Source of the DNA: Streptomyces dysideae
GTDB lineage: Bacteria > Actinomycetota > Actinomycetes > Streptomycetales > Streptomycetaceae
Reading direction: 5' to 3'
DNA length: 64,000 nt
NCBI RefSeq assembly: GCF_001514305.1
Contig: NZ_KQ949088.1
Coordinates: 62,001 to 126,000, forward strand
Part shown: positions 27,049 to 37,200 of the stretch, piece by piece
How the letters are laid out: each line of letters opens with the position of its first letter
Numbering within the stretch: position 1 is the stretch's first letter
Position numbers and translations under genes: made by a program
The notes under the pieces: generated by a model
Seen by the model: the letters and a program-made list of their open reading frames with translations, nothing else
What the model was told of the DNA's origin: nothing
The model's database searches: none

Positions 27049-27859
27049 GCTCGTACTCCTCCGCGACCGACCTGAACAGCGCCAGGGACTCCTGGTGCGA
27101 CAGCGCGTCGCCCAACGCGTGATCGTAGGCCACCTGGCATTCGCGGACCACGGACGGGAGTTCCCAGACCCGGCCCGACTTCAAGCCTTCCACATAGGCG
27201 ATGGGCGGGAGGTCCTCGAACCACATCAACGAGACGAAGCCCTCCATGAGGGCGTGATATCCGGCCGAGAAGGGCAGCACGTGCACGCGGATTCGGTTGC
27301 TCTCGCCCAAGGCCACGATGTGCCGGAGCTGCCCGCACATCACGGCCGCGTCACCGATGGCGCGACGCAGCACCGCCTCGTCGAACAGCGTCCACACCCT
27401 CGGGGAGTCGAAGTTGTCGAGGATGCGGGCACGTTCGAGTCGCGTGGTGAGGAGTCGGTCGAGTTCCTCTGCGCTCTTGGGCGAGGCGCCGGAACTGAGT
27501 ACCACGCGCGCGTACGCAGGCGTCTGCAGGATGCCGGGCACCAACTTGGGGGCGTACTCGCGGATCTCGGTGGCCTTGCCCTCGAACTCCAGCGCATCTG
27601 CGAAGTGCTCGGCCACCTTCCTGCCGTCCAGGGTCGGCAGAAAGCGCACGAAGAAGCCACCCGCTTCCAGCACCTGATCCAGCCGTTGCGCATCACGCAC
27701 ATCCGGCCTTCGCCGCCCCGCCTCGATATGGGCGATGTGCGTGCGTGACATCACCGCACGCTGGCTCAACGCCTCCTGTGTGAGTCCCGCGGCCTCTCGC
27801 CTCCGCTTGAGCTCCTCCCCGTACTCTTCCCGCGTCCGCGGATTGTCCTCGATAGCCAC
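27020..27859 (-). CDS. XRE-family regulator with DUF5753 (WhiJ-like)
   Basis: 279 aa. N-terminal helix-turn-helix (ELKRRREAAGLTQEALSQRA, HIAHIEAGRRRPD) and a DUF5753 sensor domain (YAPKLVPGILQTPAYARVVL, VLPFSAGYHALMEGFVSLMW). This is the WhiJ-type regulator that works with a DUF397/BldB-like partner, encoded immediately downstream. GTG at 27859 is chosen: GGAGGGGAG lies about nine bases upstream, whereas the longer TTG start would sit on that site. Targets unknown. Confidence 0.93.
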   Translation of the reverse strand: MAIEDNPRTREEYGEELKRRREAAGLTQEALSQRAVMSRTHIAHIEAGRRRPDVRDAQRLDQVLEAGGFFVRFLPTLDGRKVAEHFADALEFEGKATEIREYAPKLVPGILQTPAYARVVLSSGASPKSAEELDRLLTTRLERARILDNFDSPRVWTLFDEAVLRRAIGDAAVMCGQLRHIVALGESNRIRVHVLPFSAGYHALMEGFVSLMWFEDLPPIAYVEGLKSGRVWELPSVVRECQVAYDHALGDALSHQESLALFRSVAEEYEHEAQRTHNS

Positions 27860-27973
27860 CCCGCCCAACTCCCCTCCGTGCCGACCTCGTTGTCACGCTG
27901 AGCCACCTTCCGAGCGTACCCACGGTGACGTCACTCTGTGCATGCAACAGCACAGAAAGTGAAAGGCGTCCGC

Positions 27974-28165
27974 GTGGAAGACCAGGACCAGGACAAAAAC
28001 CCGTACGAGGGCCTACCCGGCCCCTCCCTCACCCTCCGCGTCTCCCGCGACAGCGGCCGAACCTGGGGACCCAGAGTGACGTACCAACCGTCCCGCAAGG
28101 ACACCCCCTTCGACCTGGCAGGCCGCTTCCCGCCCTGTCAGTGCCCGAGATGCTCGCGCCGATAG
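27974..28165 (+). CDS. Small acidic-to-Cys-rich hypothetical protein
   Basis: 63 aa from a GTG start with GAAAGG seven bases upstream. Sequence has DQDKNPYEGLPGPSLTLRVS, SRDSGRTWGP and a C-terminal CQCPRC that could bind metal. Similar short proteins appear near XRE/DUF397 genes in Streptomyces, as far as I recall. It overlaps the 3' end of the convergent GNAT gene by 28 bp, which makes it less certain. Confidence 0.5.
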   Translation: MEDQDQDKNPYEGLPGPSLTLRVSRDSGRTWGPRVTYQPSRKDTPFDLAGRFPPCQCPRCSRR

Positions 28166-28632
28166 CGGACCCCGGGCCGGCCGTCGACCTCGACGTCTCC
28201 GACGACGGCGAAGGCGTTGCGTTCGAGGACGGTCCGGGAGCCCAGGTTGTCCAGAGTCGTCACGGCGACCAGCGAAGTCAGCCCGTACGCCGCTCCAGCC
28301 ACCCGGCACAGCTCCGCAACCGCCGCCGTGGCGACGCCCTTACCGGCAGCTCGCTCACCGACCCGGTACCCCAACTCGGCGCACCCGTCCGCCGCGTCGA
28401 CCAGATTCACGCGCCCGACAAGGCACCCCTCGTCGTCCATGACGACATGGAAGTGGCAGTCCCCGGCGTCCTGTTCGGCCAGCAGAGCCCGATGTCGCGC
28501 GGCGAACCCGGCGAGTTCGAAGTACGCGTCCCCCCGGTCCGGCACCGCCCGCGCGAAGTACTCCCGGTTCTCCCGCTCGAAGGCCAGCAACGCATCCGCA
28601 TGATCGGCCCGCAGCCGCTCCACCCGCACCAT
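28138..28632 (-). CDS. GNAT-family N-acetyltransferase (RimJ-like)
   Basis: 164 aa. Acetyl-CoA-binding signature ELGYRVGERAAGKGVATAAV in the middle, preceded by CHFHVVMDDEGCLVGRVNLV and followed by TLDNLGSRTVLERNAF, typical of the RimJ/RimL group that acetylates protein N-termini or small molecules. Substrate unknown. It follows the MFS exporter by 20 bp on the same strand, so the two may work together, for example in resistance. Confidence 0.9.
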   Translation of the reverse strand: MVRVERLRADHADALLAFERENREYFARAVPDRGDAYFELAGFAARHRALLAEQDAGDCHFHVVMDDEGCLVGRVNLVDAADGCAELGYRVGERAAGKGVATAAVAELCRVAGAAYGLTSLVAVTTLDNLGSRTVLERNAFAVVGDVEVDGRPGVRYRREHLGH

Positions 28633-28652
28633 GCCGTCAGCCTACGGACGTC

Positions 28653-30179
28653 TCACTCGCCGATCACCGGAAATTTCCGTGGCGCCAGGAACAGCAGCAC
28701 CAGGAACGCCAGCGCCGCCGCGCAGGACGCTCCCAGGTACACGGCGTGCACGGCGTCCGCGATGGCGTGCCGCGTGGCTTCCGGCGCCGCTCCCGAATCC
28801 AGCGCCCGCGTCACCGAGTCCAGGTCGCCGGCGCCGCCCAGCCGCGAGGCCAGCACGCCGTTCGCCACGGCACCGAACAGCGCCGCCCCGACCGTTTGCC
28901 CGGTCTGCCGACAGAACAGCACCGACGCCGTGGTCGTACCCCGCTCCGACCAGCCCACCGTCGACTGCACCCCGACGATCAACGGCAACTGGAACAACCC
29001 CAGCGCCGCCCCCAGCAACAGCATCAGCAACGTCGGCTGCCACGCCTCCCCGGGATACGGCAGGAACGGAAACGCCAGCAGGATCAGTGACGCCGTACCG
29101 ATCCCGAGCATCGCCGTGTTGCGGAAGCCGATCCTCCGGTACACGTGCTGACTGAGCGCCGCCGACACCGGCCAGGTCAACGTCCAGACCGACAGCACGA
29201 ATCCGGCGGCCACCGGCGCCAGCCCCAGCACCGACTGCGCGTACGTCGGCAGGAACACCGTCGGCGCCACCATCAGCAGCCCCAGCGCACCCAGCGCCAG
29301 GTTCACCGCCGCGATGGTCCGCCGCCGCCACACCCACCCCGGGATGATCGGCTCGGCCGCGCGCCGCTCGACGGCCACCACGACCGCGACCAGCCCAAGT
29401 CCGGTACCCAGCAAGGCGATCGACGGCCAGGACAGCCAGGGCCAGGCCACCCCGCCCTGCACCAGCGCCGTCAGCAGTACGCCCCCGCATGCGAACACGG
29501 CCACCGCCCCCGCCCAGTCGACACGCGCGCGTGCACCCGTCGTATCCCGGTCCGGCTCATGCAGGTACCGGACGATCAGCCACAACGCCACCGCCCCGAT
29601 GGGCAGGTTGACGAGGAAGATCCACCGCCAGTCGGCATACGCGGCCAGCACCCCGCCCACCCCGGGCCCCGCGACCGCCGACACCGCCCACACCGTGGAC
29701 AGCCTGGCCTGGATCTTCGGTCTTTCCTTGAGCGGGTAGAGGTCGGCGGCCAGGGTTTGCACCGTCCCTTGCAGGGCTCCGCCGCCCAGACCCTGCACCA
29801 CGCGGAACGCGATCAGCGCCCCCATGTTCCAGGCGACGGCACACAGCAACGACCCCACCAGGAACAGCGCCGCCCCCGCCACCAGCACCGGCTTACGTCC
29901 GAACGTGTCGGACAGCTTGCCGTACACCGGCAGGGTCACCGTCACGGCGAGCAGATAGCCGGAGAAGAGCCAGGAGAAGACGGAGAAGCCGCCGAGATCG
30001 CCGACGATCTGCGGTACGGCCGTGGAGACGATGGTGGAATCGAGGGCGGCCAGCGCCATCGCGAGCATGAGCGCGGCGACTACCGCCCCACGCCGGTCGG
30101 TTCCGGCGCCGGGTGCCGTGCCGCGTATCGCGGGTTTGGTGTCGCCCACCCTGGAGTCCCCTCCCGTTGCCCCCTGCAT
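28653..30179 (-). CDS. MFS multidrug exporter (DHA2/EmrB-QacA, 14 helices)
   Basis: 508 aa. Opens with a cytoplasmic tail then ALDSTIVSTAVPQIVGDLGG (motif D1/C of drug:H+ antiporters with the membrane Asp), SDTFGRKPVLVAG (motif A) and about 14 hydrophobic helices, usual length. Exports hydrophobic compounds by proton exchange; substrate unknown. Start ATG at 30179. No adjacent TetR/MarR regulator. The GNAT gene lies 20 bp downstream. Confidence 0.93.
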   Translation of the reverse strand: MQGATGGDSRVGDTKPAIRGTAPGAGTDRRGAVVAALMLAMALAALDSTIVSTAVPQIVGDLGGFSVFSWLFSGYLLAVTVTLPVYGKLSDTFGRKPVLVAGAALFLVGSLLCAVAWNMGALIAFRVVQGLGGGALQGTVQTLAADLYPLKERPKIQARLSTVWAVSAVAGPGVGGVLAAYADWRWIFLVNLPIGAVALWLIVRYLHEPDRDTTGARARVDWAGAVAVFACGGVLLTALVQGGVAWPWLSWPSIALLGTGLGLVAVVVAVERRAAEPIIPGWVWRRRTIAAVNLALGALGLLMVAPTVFLPTYAQSVLGLAPVAAGFVLSVWTLTWPVSAALSQHVYRRIGFRNTAMLGIGTASLILLAFPFLPYPGEAWQPTLLMLLLGAALGLFQLPLIVGVQSTVGWSERGTTTASVLFCRQTGQTVGAALFGAVANGVLASRLGGAGDLDSVTRALDSGAAPEATRHAIADAVHAVYLGASCAAALAFLVLLFLAPRKFPVIGE

Positions 30180-30554
30180 CTATCTGCCGCCGAACAGCTT
30201 GCCACTTGACCTTCACGCGACGGGAGGGTGGAGAGTGACTGGGTCGGAGGGTGGACCAGGCCCCGGAGATGGCTCCACCTGGCGGTGGAGTGCCCCTAGG
30301 GGTACCTCCGTACTACGTCTCGGGGAGGGGTCGTACCGCCGGAGGACGAGAAGGCGCGGGGGCGGTCCTTAGTCTGGCTTTACGCCGCTGGGGGGCGGCT
30401 GACCGAACCGCCGGGGGTGGGGTTTTCCCCCGTACAAGACGGGGCCGGGCACCAGCGCGCCGGACCCCCTCCCGGCGACAGACTTGACTCATCGACGTAA
30501 GCCACTCGCAGTAAGCCACTCGCATCAACTGATGAACGACATAGGAGATATACC
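30180..30554. other. 375-bp intergenic region upstream of ABC exporter
   Basis: Divergent space between the MFS gene (minus) and the ABC exporter (plus). It ends in the ribosome-binding site AGGAGAT nine bases before the GTG at 30555. TTGACT at 30484-30489 could be a -35 element but its -10 is poor. A 14-bp tandem repeat follows it (see next entry). No gene visible. Confidence 0.6.
30497..30524 (+). repeat. 14-bp direct tandem repeat upstream of ABC exporter operon
   Basis: GTAAGCCACTCGCA occurs twice without a gap (30497-30510, 30511-30524), about 30 bp before the start codon and overlapping any promoter there. Tandem operators of this kind can bind a response regulator; a slipped duplication is the alternative. 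Confidence 0.6.
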
Positions 30555-31343
30555 GTGACATCGGCTGTGACCATTCCCAGGCACGGGGGTACTGGAGGGC
30601 GTACGGCCGTTGCCGCGCGGGCGCGGCAGGTCGTCAAAGCGTACGGGTCCGGGGAGACCCGGGTCGTCGCGCTCGACCATGTGGACGTGGACATCGCGCG
30701 GGGACAGTTCACCGCGATCATGGGCCCTTCGGGGTCCGGCAAGTCCACGTTGATGCACTGCCTCGCCGGGCTCGACACCGTCACGTCCGGGCAGATCTAT
30801 CTGGACGAGACCGAGATCACCGGGCTCAAGGACAAGAAGCTGACCCAACTGCGGCGGGACCGGATCGGGTTCATCTTCCAGGCGTTCAACCTGCTGCCGA
30901 CGCTGAACGCGCTCGAGAACATCACGTTGCCCATGGACATCGCCGGGCGGAAGCCCGACAAGCAGTGGCTGGGACGGGTCGTCGACACCGTTGGACTTTC
31001 CAACCGACTCAAGCACCGGCCGACCCAGCTGTCCGGCGGCCAGCAGCAGCGCGTCGCCGTGGCCCGGGCCCTGGCCGCCCGCCCGGAGATCATCTTCGGT
31101 GACGAACCGACCGGAAACCTCGACTCGCGGGCCGGGGCGGAGGTTCTTGGATTCCTGCGGAGGTCCGTCGACGAGCTGGGCCAGACCATCGTGATGGTCA
31201 CCCACGACCCGGTGGCCGCCTCGTACGCGGACCGCGTCCTGTACCTCGCCGACGGGCGCATCGTCGACGAGATGTACAAGCCGACTGCCGAGGCCGTCCT
31301 GGACCGCATGAAGGACTTCGACGCCCGGGGGCGTACGTCATGA
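30555..31343 (+). CDS. ABC exporter ATP-binding protein (MacB/LolD-like)
   Basis: 262 aa. Walker A MGPSGSGKST, Q-loop FQAFNLLPTLN, signature LSGGQQQRVAVARAL, Walker B IIFGDEPTGNLD and the switch His in MVTHDP are complete. Belongs to the FtsE/LolD/MacB group that powers FtsX-type permeases. Start is GTG at 30555 behind AGGAGAT. Its stop overlaps the permease start (ATGA at 31340-31343), so they form one transporter. Confidence 0.95.
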   Translation: MTSAVTIPRHGGTGGRTAVAARARQVVKAYGSGETRVVALDHVDVDIARGQFTAIMGPSGSGKSTLMHCLAGLDTVTSGQIYLDETEITGLKDKKLTQLRRDRIGFIFQAFNLLPTLNALENITLPMDIAGRKPDKQWLGRVVDTVGLSNRLKHRPTQLSGGQQQRVAVARALAARPEIIFGDEPTGNLDSRAGAEVLGFLRRSVDELGQTIVMVTHDPVAASYADRVLYLADGRIVDEMYKPTAEAVLDRMKDFDARGRTS

Positions 31344-33913
31344 CCGTCCTGAAGACCTCGATGCGCAACTTCTTCGCGCACAAGGGGCGGATGGCCCTCT
31401 CCGCGGTCGCGGTGCTGCTGTCGGTGGCGTTCGTGTGCGGGACCCTGGTGTTCACGGACACCATGAACACCACCTTCGACAAGCTCTTCGCGGTCACCTC
31501 CTCAGATGTGACGGTCTCCCCGAAGGAGGCCAAGGCCGACGACACCCCGCAGAACGGCAGGCCCGAGTCGCTGCCGGCCTCGACGCTGGAGAGTGTTGAG
31601 AAGGCGAACGGCGTCAAGGCCGCCGAGGGCGCGGTCAGTTCGATGAACGTGACCGTCGTCAACAGCGACAACAAGAACATGGGGTCCACCACCGGCGCCC
31701 CGACCATCGCGGGCAACTGGACGAAGAACGAACTGCGTTCGATGGAGATCACCTCCGGACACGCCCCGCGTGGGCCGACCGAGGTGATGGTCGACGCCGA
31801 CACCGCCGACAAGCACGGCCTCAAGCTCGGCGACGAACTGCGCACCATCTCCGTGACGGGTGACTTCACGGCGAAGATCGCCGGCATCGCCACCTTCAAG
31901 GTGACCAACCCCGGTGCCGCCGTCGTCTACTTCGACACCGCCACCGCCCAGCGCGAACTCCTCGGCGCCACCGGCCGGTTCACTCAGATCTACGTCACCG
32001 CCGCGTCCGGCGTCGCCGACGCGCAGCTCAAGCAGAACGTCGCCCAGGCCCTGGACGGCACGCACAAGGTCCAGACGGCCAAGGAGACCGCCGACGAGAA
32101 CCGTGAGGGCGTCGGCGAGTTCATGAACGTCATCAAGTACGCCATGCTCGGCTTCGCCGGGATCGCGTTCCTGGTCGGCATCTTCCTGATCATCAACACC
32201 TTCTCCATGCTGGTCGCCCAGCGGACCCGCGAGATCGGCCTGATGCGGGCGATCGGCTCGTCCCGCAAGCAGGTCAACCGGTCCGTGCTGGTGGAGGCCT
32301 TGCTGCTGGGCTTCGTGGGCTCGGTCCTCGGTGTCGGCGCGGGCGTCGGCATCGCGATCGGCCTGATGAAGCTGATGTCGATGGCGGGCATGAACCTGTC
32401 CACGGACGACCTGACGGTGAAGGTGACCACCCCGGTGGCCGGCCTCGTCCTCGGCGTCCTGGTCACGGTCGTCGCCGCCTACATGCCGGCCCGCCGCGCG
32501 GGCAAGGTCTCCCCGATGGCCGCACTGCGCGACGCCGGTACGCCGGCCGACGGCAGGGCGGGCCGGGTGCGCGGGCTGATCGGCCTGGTGCTGACCGGCG
32601 CGGGCGCCGCCGCCCTGTATGTCGCCGGTACGGCCGACAAGGCGAGCGAGGGCGCGGGCATGCTCGGCATCGGCGTGGTGCTGACCCTGATCGGCTTCGT
32701 GGTCATCGGCCCGCTGCTGGCGGGCGGGGTGGTCCGGGTGATCAGCGCGGTCCTGCTCCGTGCCTTCGGCCCCGTCGGCCGCATGGCCGAGCGCAACGCC
32801 CTGCGCAACCCGAGGCGTACGGGGGCTACGGGTGCGGCCCTGATGATCGGCCTGGCGTTGGTTGCGTGTCTCTCGGTGGTCGGCTCCTCGATGGTCGCCT
32901 CCGCGACGAGCGAGCTCGACAAGTCGGTGGGCGCGGACTACATCGTGCAGAGCAGCAACGAGGCACAGCGGATCGTTCCGCAGGCCGAGAAGGCCATGGA
33001 GCAGTCCCCGGGCCTGCACCACGTCACCCGCTACAAGGAGCTCGAGGCCACCTTGACCTCGCCCGACGGCAAGACCGACGACAGCGGCATCACGGCCACG
33101 GACCCGTCGTACGCGGACGACCTGCGCCGCACCATGACGGCGGGAAAGCAGTCGGCCGTCTACGGCAAGGACACCATGTCGGTCGGCTCCGACTACGCCG
33201 AGGAGCACGGCGTCCAGGTCGGCGACACCATCAAGGTGGCCTTCAAGCGCGGCGAGACGGCCGAACTGAAGGTCGCGGCGATCACGGACGACAGCACGGC
33301 CCTCGACCAGGGCGCGCGCTACACCAGCATCGAGACGATGCGGAAGTACGTGCCCGCCGACCAGGTCCCGCAGAGTTCCATGCTGCTCGCCACGGCGAAG
33401 GACGGGCAGGAGGCGGAGGCGTACGCGGCCCTGAAGAAGTCGCTCGACGACTACCCGCAGTACCAGGTCCGCGACCAGACCGACTACAAGGAGGAGCTGA
33501 AGAACCAGATCGGCCAGCTCCTGAACATGGTCTACGGCCTGCTGGCTCTGGCGATCATCGTGGCGGTCCTGGGCGTCGTGAACACCCTGGCCCTCTCGGT
33601 GGTGGAACGCACTCGCGAGATCGGCCTGATGCGGGCGATCGGCCTCTCCCGCCGCCAACTGCGCCGCATGATCCGCATGGAGTCCGTGGTCATCGCCCTG
33701 TTCGGCGCCCTGCTGGGCCTCGGCCTGGGCATGGGCTGGGGCGCGACAGCCCAGAAGCTCCTCGCCCTGGAAGGCCTGAACGTCCTGGACATCCCCTGGC
33801 CGACCATCACCGGCGTCTTCATCGCCTCGGCCTTCGTGGGCCTGTTCGCGGCCCTGATCCCGGCGTTCCGGGCGGGCCGGATGAACGTCCTGAACGCGAT
33901 TGCAACGGAATAG
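31340..33913 (+). CDS. FtsX/MacB-type ABC permease, long two-block form
   Basis: 857 aa. One N-terminal helix and a large extracytoplasmic domain, three helices (LGFAGIAFLVGIFLIINTF..., to ~400), a pair around 420-470, a second extracytoplasmic domain, then three more helices at the C-terminus. The doubled FtsX block is the usual Streptomyces arrangement. Forms the mechanotransmitting exporter with the preceding ATPase; substrate (antibiotic, lipid or lipoprotein) unknown. The stop codon sits in a short imperfect tandem repeat. Confidence 0.93.
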   Translation: MTVLKTSMRNFFAHKGRMALSAVAVLLSVAFVCGTLVFTDTMNTTFDKLFAVTSSDVTVSPKEAKADDTPQNGRPESLPASTLESVEKANGVKAAEGAVSSMNVTVVNSDNKNMGSTTGAPTIAGNWTKNELRSMEITSGHAPRGPTEVMVDADTADKHGLKLGDELRTISVTGDFTAKIAGIATFKVTNPGAAVVYFDTATAQRELLGATGRFTQIYVTAASGVADAQLKQNVAQALDGTHKVQTAKETADENREGVGEFMNVIKYAMLGFAGIAFLVGIFLIINTFSMLVAQRTREIGLMRAIGSSRKQVNRSVLVEALLLGFVGSVLGVGAGVGIAIGLMKLMSMAGMNLSTDDLTVKVTTPVAGLVLGVLVTVVAAYMPARRAGKVSPMAALRDAGTPADGRAGRVRGLIGLVLTGAGAAALYVAGTADKASEGAGMLGIGVVLTLIGFVVIGPLLAGGVVRVISAVLLRAFGPVGRMAERNALRNPRRTGATGAALMIGLALVACLSVVGSSMVASATSELDKSVGADYIVQSSNEAQRIVPQAEKAMEQSPGLHHVTRYKELEATLTSPDGKTDDSGITATDPSYADDLRRTMTAGKQSAVYGKDTMSVGSDYAEEHGVQVGDTIKVAFKRGETAELKVAAITDDSTALDQGARYTSIETMRKYVPADQVPQSSMLLATAKDGQEAEAYAALKKSLDDYPQYQVRDQTDYKEELKNQIGQLLNMVYGLLALAIIVAVLGVVNTLALSVVERTREIGLMRAIGLSRRQLRRMIRMESVVIALFGALLGLGLGMGWGATAQKLLALEGLNVLDIPWPTITGVFIASAFVGLFAALIPAFRAGRMNVLNAIATE

Positions 33914-33956
33914 CCATCCCGACGGAAGAGCCAATCCCAACCGAATAGCCATCCAG
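33905..33956 (+). repeat. Imperfect tandem repeat spanning permease stop codon
   Basis: Three units of 17, 18 and 17 bp (33905-33921, 33922-33939, 33940-33956), each beginning ACGGAA/ACCGAA and containing AGCCA.TCC. The stop TAG lies in the first unit. Confidence 0.75.
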
Positions 33957-33966
33957 ACGGGGGAAT

Positions 33967-34004
33967 CCGGCGCCGAGAAGCCACGGGGGTCTTCTCGGCG
34001 CCGG
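33967..34004 (+). terminator. 14-bp stem terminator after ABC permease
   Basis: Arms 33967-33980 and 33991-34004 are exact complements with a 10-nt loop, followed by a GTGTTTGT stretch. It ends the exporter operon. Confidence 0.8.
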
Positions 34005-34144
34005 GTGTTTGTCTGTACGTGTCGGCCCACCTTTCTCCCGACAGCAAACGGGCGGTGGGTGGGCATAGGCCGGGGGTCCAGGGGGCGGAGCCCCCCGGTA
34101 CGCCCACACAGACGCCGCGCACCACAACAGCGGACGTTCGGCCG

Positions 34145-34167
34145 TTATCCACAGGCCGTTATCCACA
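34145..34167 (+). promoter_or_regulatory. Two consensus DnaA boxes upstream of mfd
   Basis: TTATCCACA occurs at 34145-34153 and again at 34159-34167, 14 bp apart, in a 12-bp direct repeat CGTTATCCACAG. This is the textbook 9-mer DnaA box. The sites lie ~100 bp before mfd, in the 34005-34269 gap that holds no gene, and could let DnaA regulate repair or act as titration sites. Confidence 0.55.
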
Positions 34168-34269
34168 GCCCCGACACCCGCCGACACACCGTCGTACCCT
34201 GGAGACCCCCGGCCGGTCCCCGCGTCGGGCCCTTCGTGTTGCCCACCCCGGACGGAAGAGCGCCCCTCC

Positions 34270-37200
34270 ATGAGTTTGCACGGTCTGCTCGACGCCGTAG
34301 TCAAGGACACCGCCCTCGCCGAAGCGATCACCGCGGCCGCAGACGGCAACCGCATGCACGTCGACCTCGTAGGCCCCCCGGCGGCCCGCCCCTTCACGAT
34401 CGCCGCCCTCGCCAGGGAGTCCACCCGCCCGGTCCTCGCCGTGACGGCGACGGGCCGGGAGGCGGAGGATCTGGCCGCGGCCCTGCGCTCCCTGCTCCCG
34501 CAGGAGGGCGTCGTGGAGTACCCCTCCTGGGAGACCCTTCCGCACGAGCGCCTCAGCCCCCGCAGCGACACCGTGGGCCGACGCCTCGCGGTCCTCCGCC
34601 GCCTGGCCCACCCCCGCCCCGACGACCCCGAGACCGGCCCGGTCTCCGTCGTCGTCGCACCCGTACGCTCCGTACTCCAGCCCCAGGTCAAGGGCCTCGG
34701 CGACCTGGAACCGGTAGCGCTGCGGACGGGCCAGACCGCCGACCTCGGCGAGATCGTCAAGGCCCTCGCCGCCGCCGCGTACGCGCGCGTGGAGCTCGTC
34801 GAGAAGCGCGGCGAGTTCGCCGTACGGGGCGGCATCCTCGACGTGTTCCCGCCCACCGAGGAACACCCCCTGCGCATCGAGTTCTGGGGCGACGACGTAG
34901 AGGAGATCCGCTACTTCAAGGTCGCCGACCAGCGCTCCCTCGAAGTCGCCGAACACGGCCTGTGGGCCTCGCCCTGCCGCGAACTCCTCCTCACCGACGA
35001 CGTCCGGGCACGCGCGCGTGCCCTCGCCGAAGAGCACCCCGAGCTCGGCGAGCTGCTCGGCAAGATCGCCGAGGGGATCGCGGTGGAGGGCATGGAGTCC
35101 CTCGCGCCGGTCCTCGTCGACGACATGGAGCTCCTCCTCGACGTCCTGCCCAAGGGCGCCATGGCCGTCGTATGCGACCCGGAACGGGTACGCACGCGTG
35201 CCGCCGATCTCGTGGCCACCAGTCAGGAATTCCTCCACGCGTCCTGGGCGGCCACGGCAGGCGGCGGCGAGGCCCCCATCGACGTCGGCGCGGCCTCCCT
35301 GTGGTCCATCGCGGACGTCCGGGACCGGGCCCGCGAGCTGGACATGATGTGGTGGTCGGTGTCGCCGTTCGCAGCCGACGAGGAGCTGGACGCAGACACC
35401 CTCAAGCTCGGCATGCACGCGCCAGAGGCCTACCGCGGCGACACCGCGAAGGCCCTCGCCGACACCAAGGGCTGGCTCGCCGACGGCTGGCGCACGGTCT
35501 TCGTGACCGAGGCCCACGGCCCGGCCGCGCGCACGGTCGAGGTGCTCGGCGCCGAGGGCGTCGCCGCGCGCCTGGAGGCGGACCTCGGGGAGATCTCCCC
35601 GTCCGTCGTCCACGTGGCGTGCGGCTCGATCGACTACGGCTTCATCGACCCGGCCCTCAGGCTCGCCGTCCTCACCGAGACCGACCTCTCCGGCCAGAAG
35701 GCGGCCGGCAAGGACGGCGCCCGGATGCCGGCCCGCCGCCGCAAGACCATCGACCCGCTCACCCTGGAGGCGGGCGACTACATCGTCCACGAGCAGCACG
35801 GCGTCGGCCGCTACATCGAGATGGTCCAGCGGACCGTGCAGGGCGCCACGCGCGAGTACCTCGTCGTGGAGTACGCCCCGGCCAAGCGCGGCCAGCCCGG
35901 CGACCGCCTCTACATCCCGACCGACCAGCTGGAGCAGATCACCAAGTACGTGGGTGGCGAGGCGCCCACCCTGCACCGCCTGGGCGGCGCCGACTGGACC
36001 AAGACCAAGGCCCGCGCGAAGAAGGCCGTCAAGGAGATCGCCGCCGACCTGATCAAGCTGTACAGCGCGCGTATGGCGGCGCCCGGCCACATCTTCGGCC
36101 CGGACACCCCCTGGCAGCGCGAGCTGGAGGACGCCTTCCCGTACGCGGAGACCCCGGACCAGCTCACCACGATCGCCGAGGTCAAGGAGGATATGGAGAA
36201 GTCCGTCCCGATGGACCGTCTGATCTGCGGCGACGTCGGCTACGGCAAGACGGAGATCGCCGTACGCGCCGCCTTCAAGGCCGTACAGGACGGCAAGCAG
36301 GTCGCCGTCCTGGTCCCGACGACCCTCCTGGTCCAGCAGCACTTCGGCACCTTCTCCGAGCGCTACTCGCAGTTCCCGGTCAACGTCCGCGCGTTGAGCC
36401 GCTTCCAGACCGACACCGAGGCGAAGGCCGTCCTGGAGGGCCTCCGCGAAGGCGCGGTGGACGTCGTCATCGGCACGCACCGGCTGTTCTCCTCGGAGAC
36501 CAAGTTCAAGGACCTGGGCCTGGTCATCGTCGACGAGGAGCAGCGCTTCGGAGTCGAGCACAAGGAGCAGCTGAAGAAGCTCCGCGCCAACGTCGACGTG
36601 CTGACGATGTCCGCGACGCCGATTCCGCGCACCCTGGAGATGGCCGTCACCGGCATCCGCGAGATGTCGACGATCACCACGCCTCCGGAGGAGCGCCACC
36701 CGGTGCTCACCTTCGTCGGTCCGTACGAGGAGAGGCAGATCGGCGCCGCCATCCGCCGCGAACTGCTGCGCGAGGGCCAGGTCTTCTACATCCACAACCG
36801 CGTCGAGTCGATCGACCGGGCCGCGGCCCGCCTCCGGGAGATCGTCCCGGAGGCCCGCATCGCGACGGCGCACGGCCAGATGTCCGAGTCGGCGCTGGAG
36901 CAGGTGGTCGTCGACTTCTGGGAGAAGAAGTTCGACGTGCTGGTGTCGACCACGATCGTCGAGTCCGGCATCGACATCTCCAACGCCAACACCCTGATCG
37001 TGGAGCGCGGCGACAACTTCGGCCTCTCCCAGCTGCACCAGCTGCGCGGCCGGGTCGGGCGGGGGCGCGAGCGCGGGTACGCGTACTTCCTGTACCCGCC
37101 GGAGAAGCCCCTGACGGAGACCGCCCACGAGCGGCTCGCCACCATCGCCCAGCACACCGAGATGGGCGCGGGCATGTACGTCGCCATGAAGGACCTGGAG

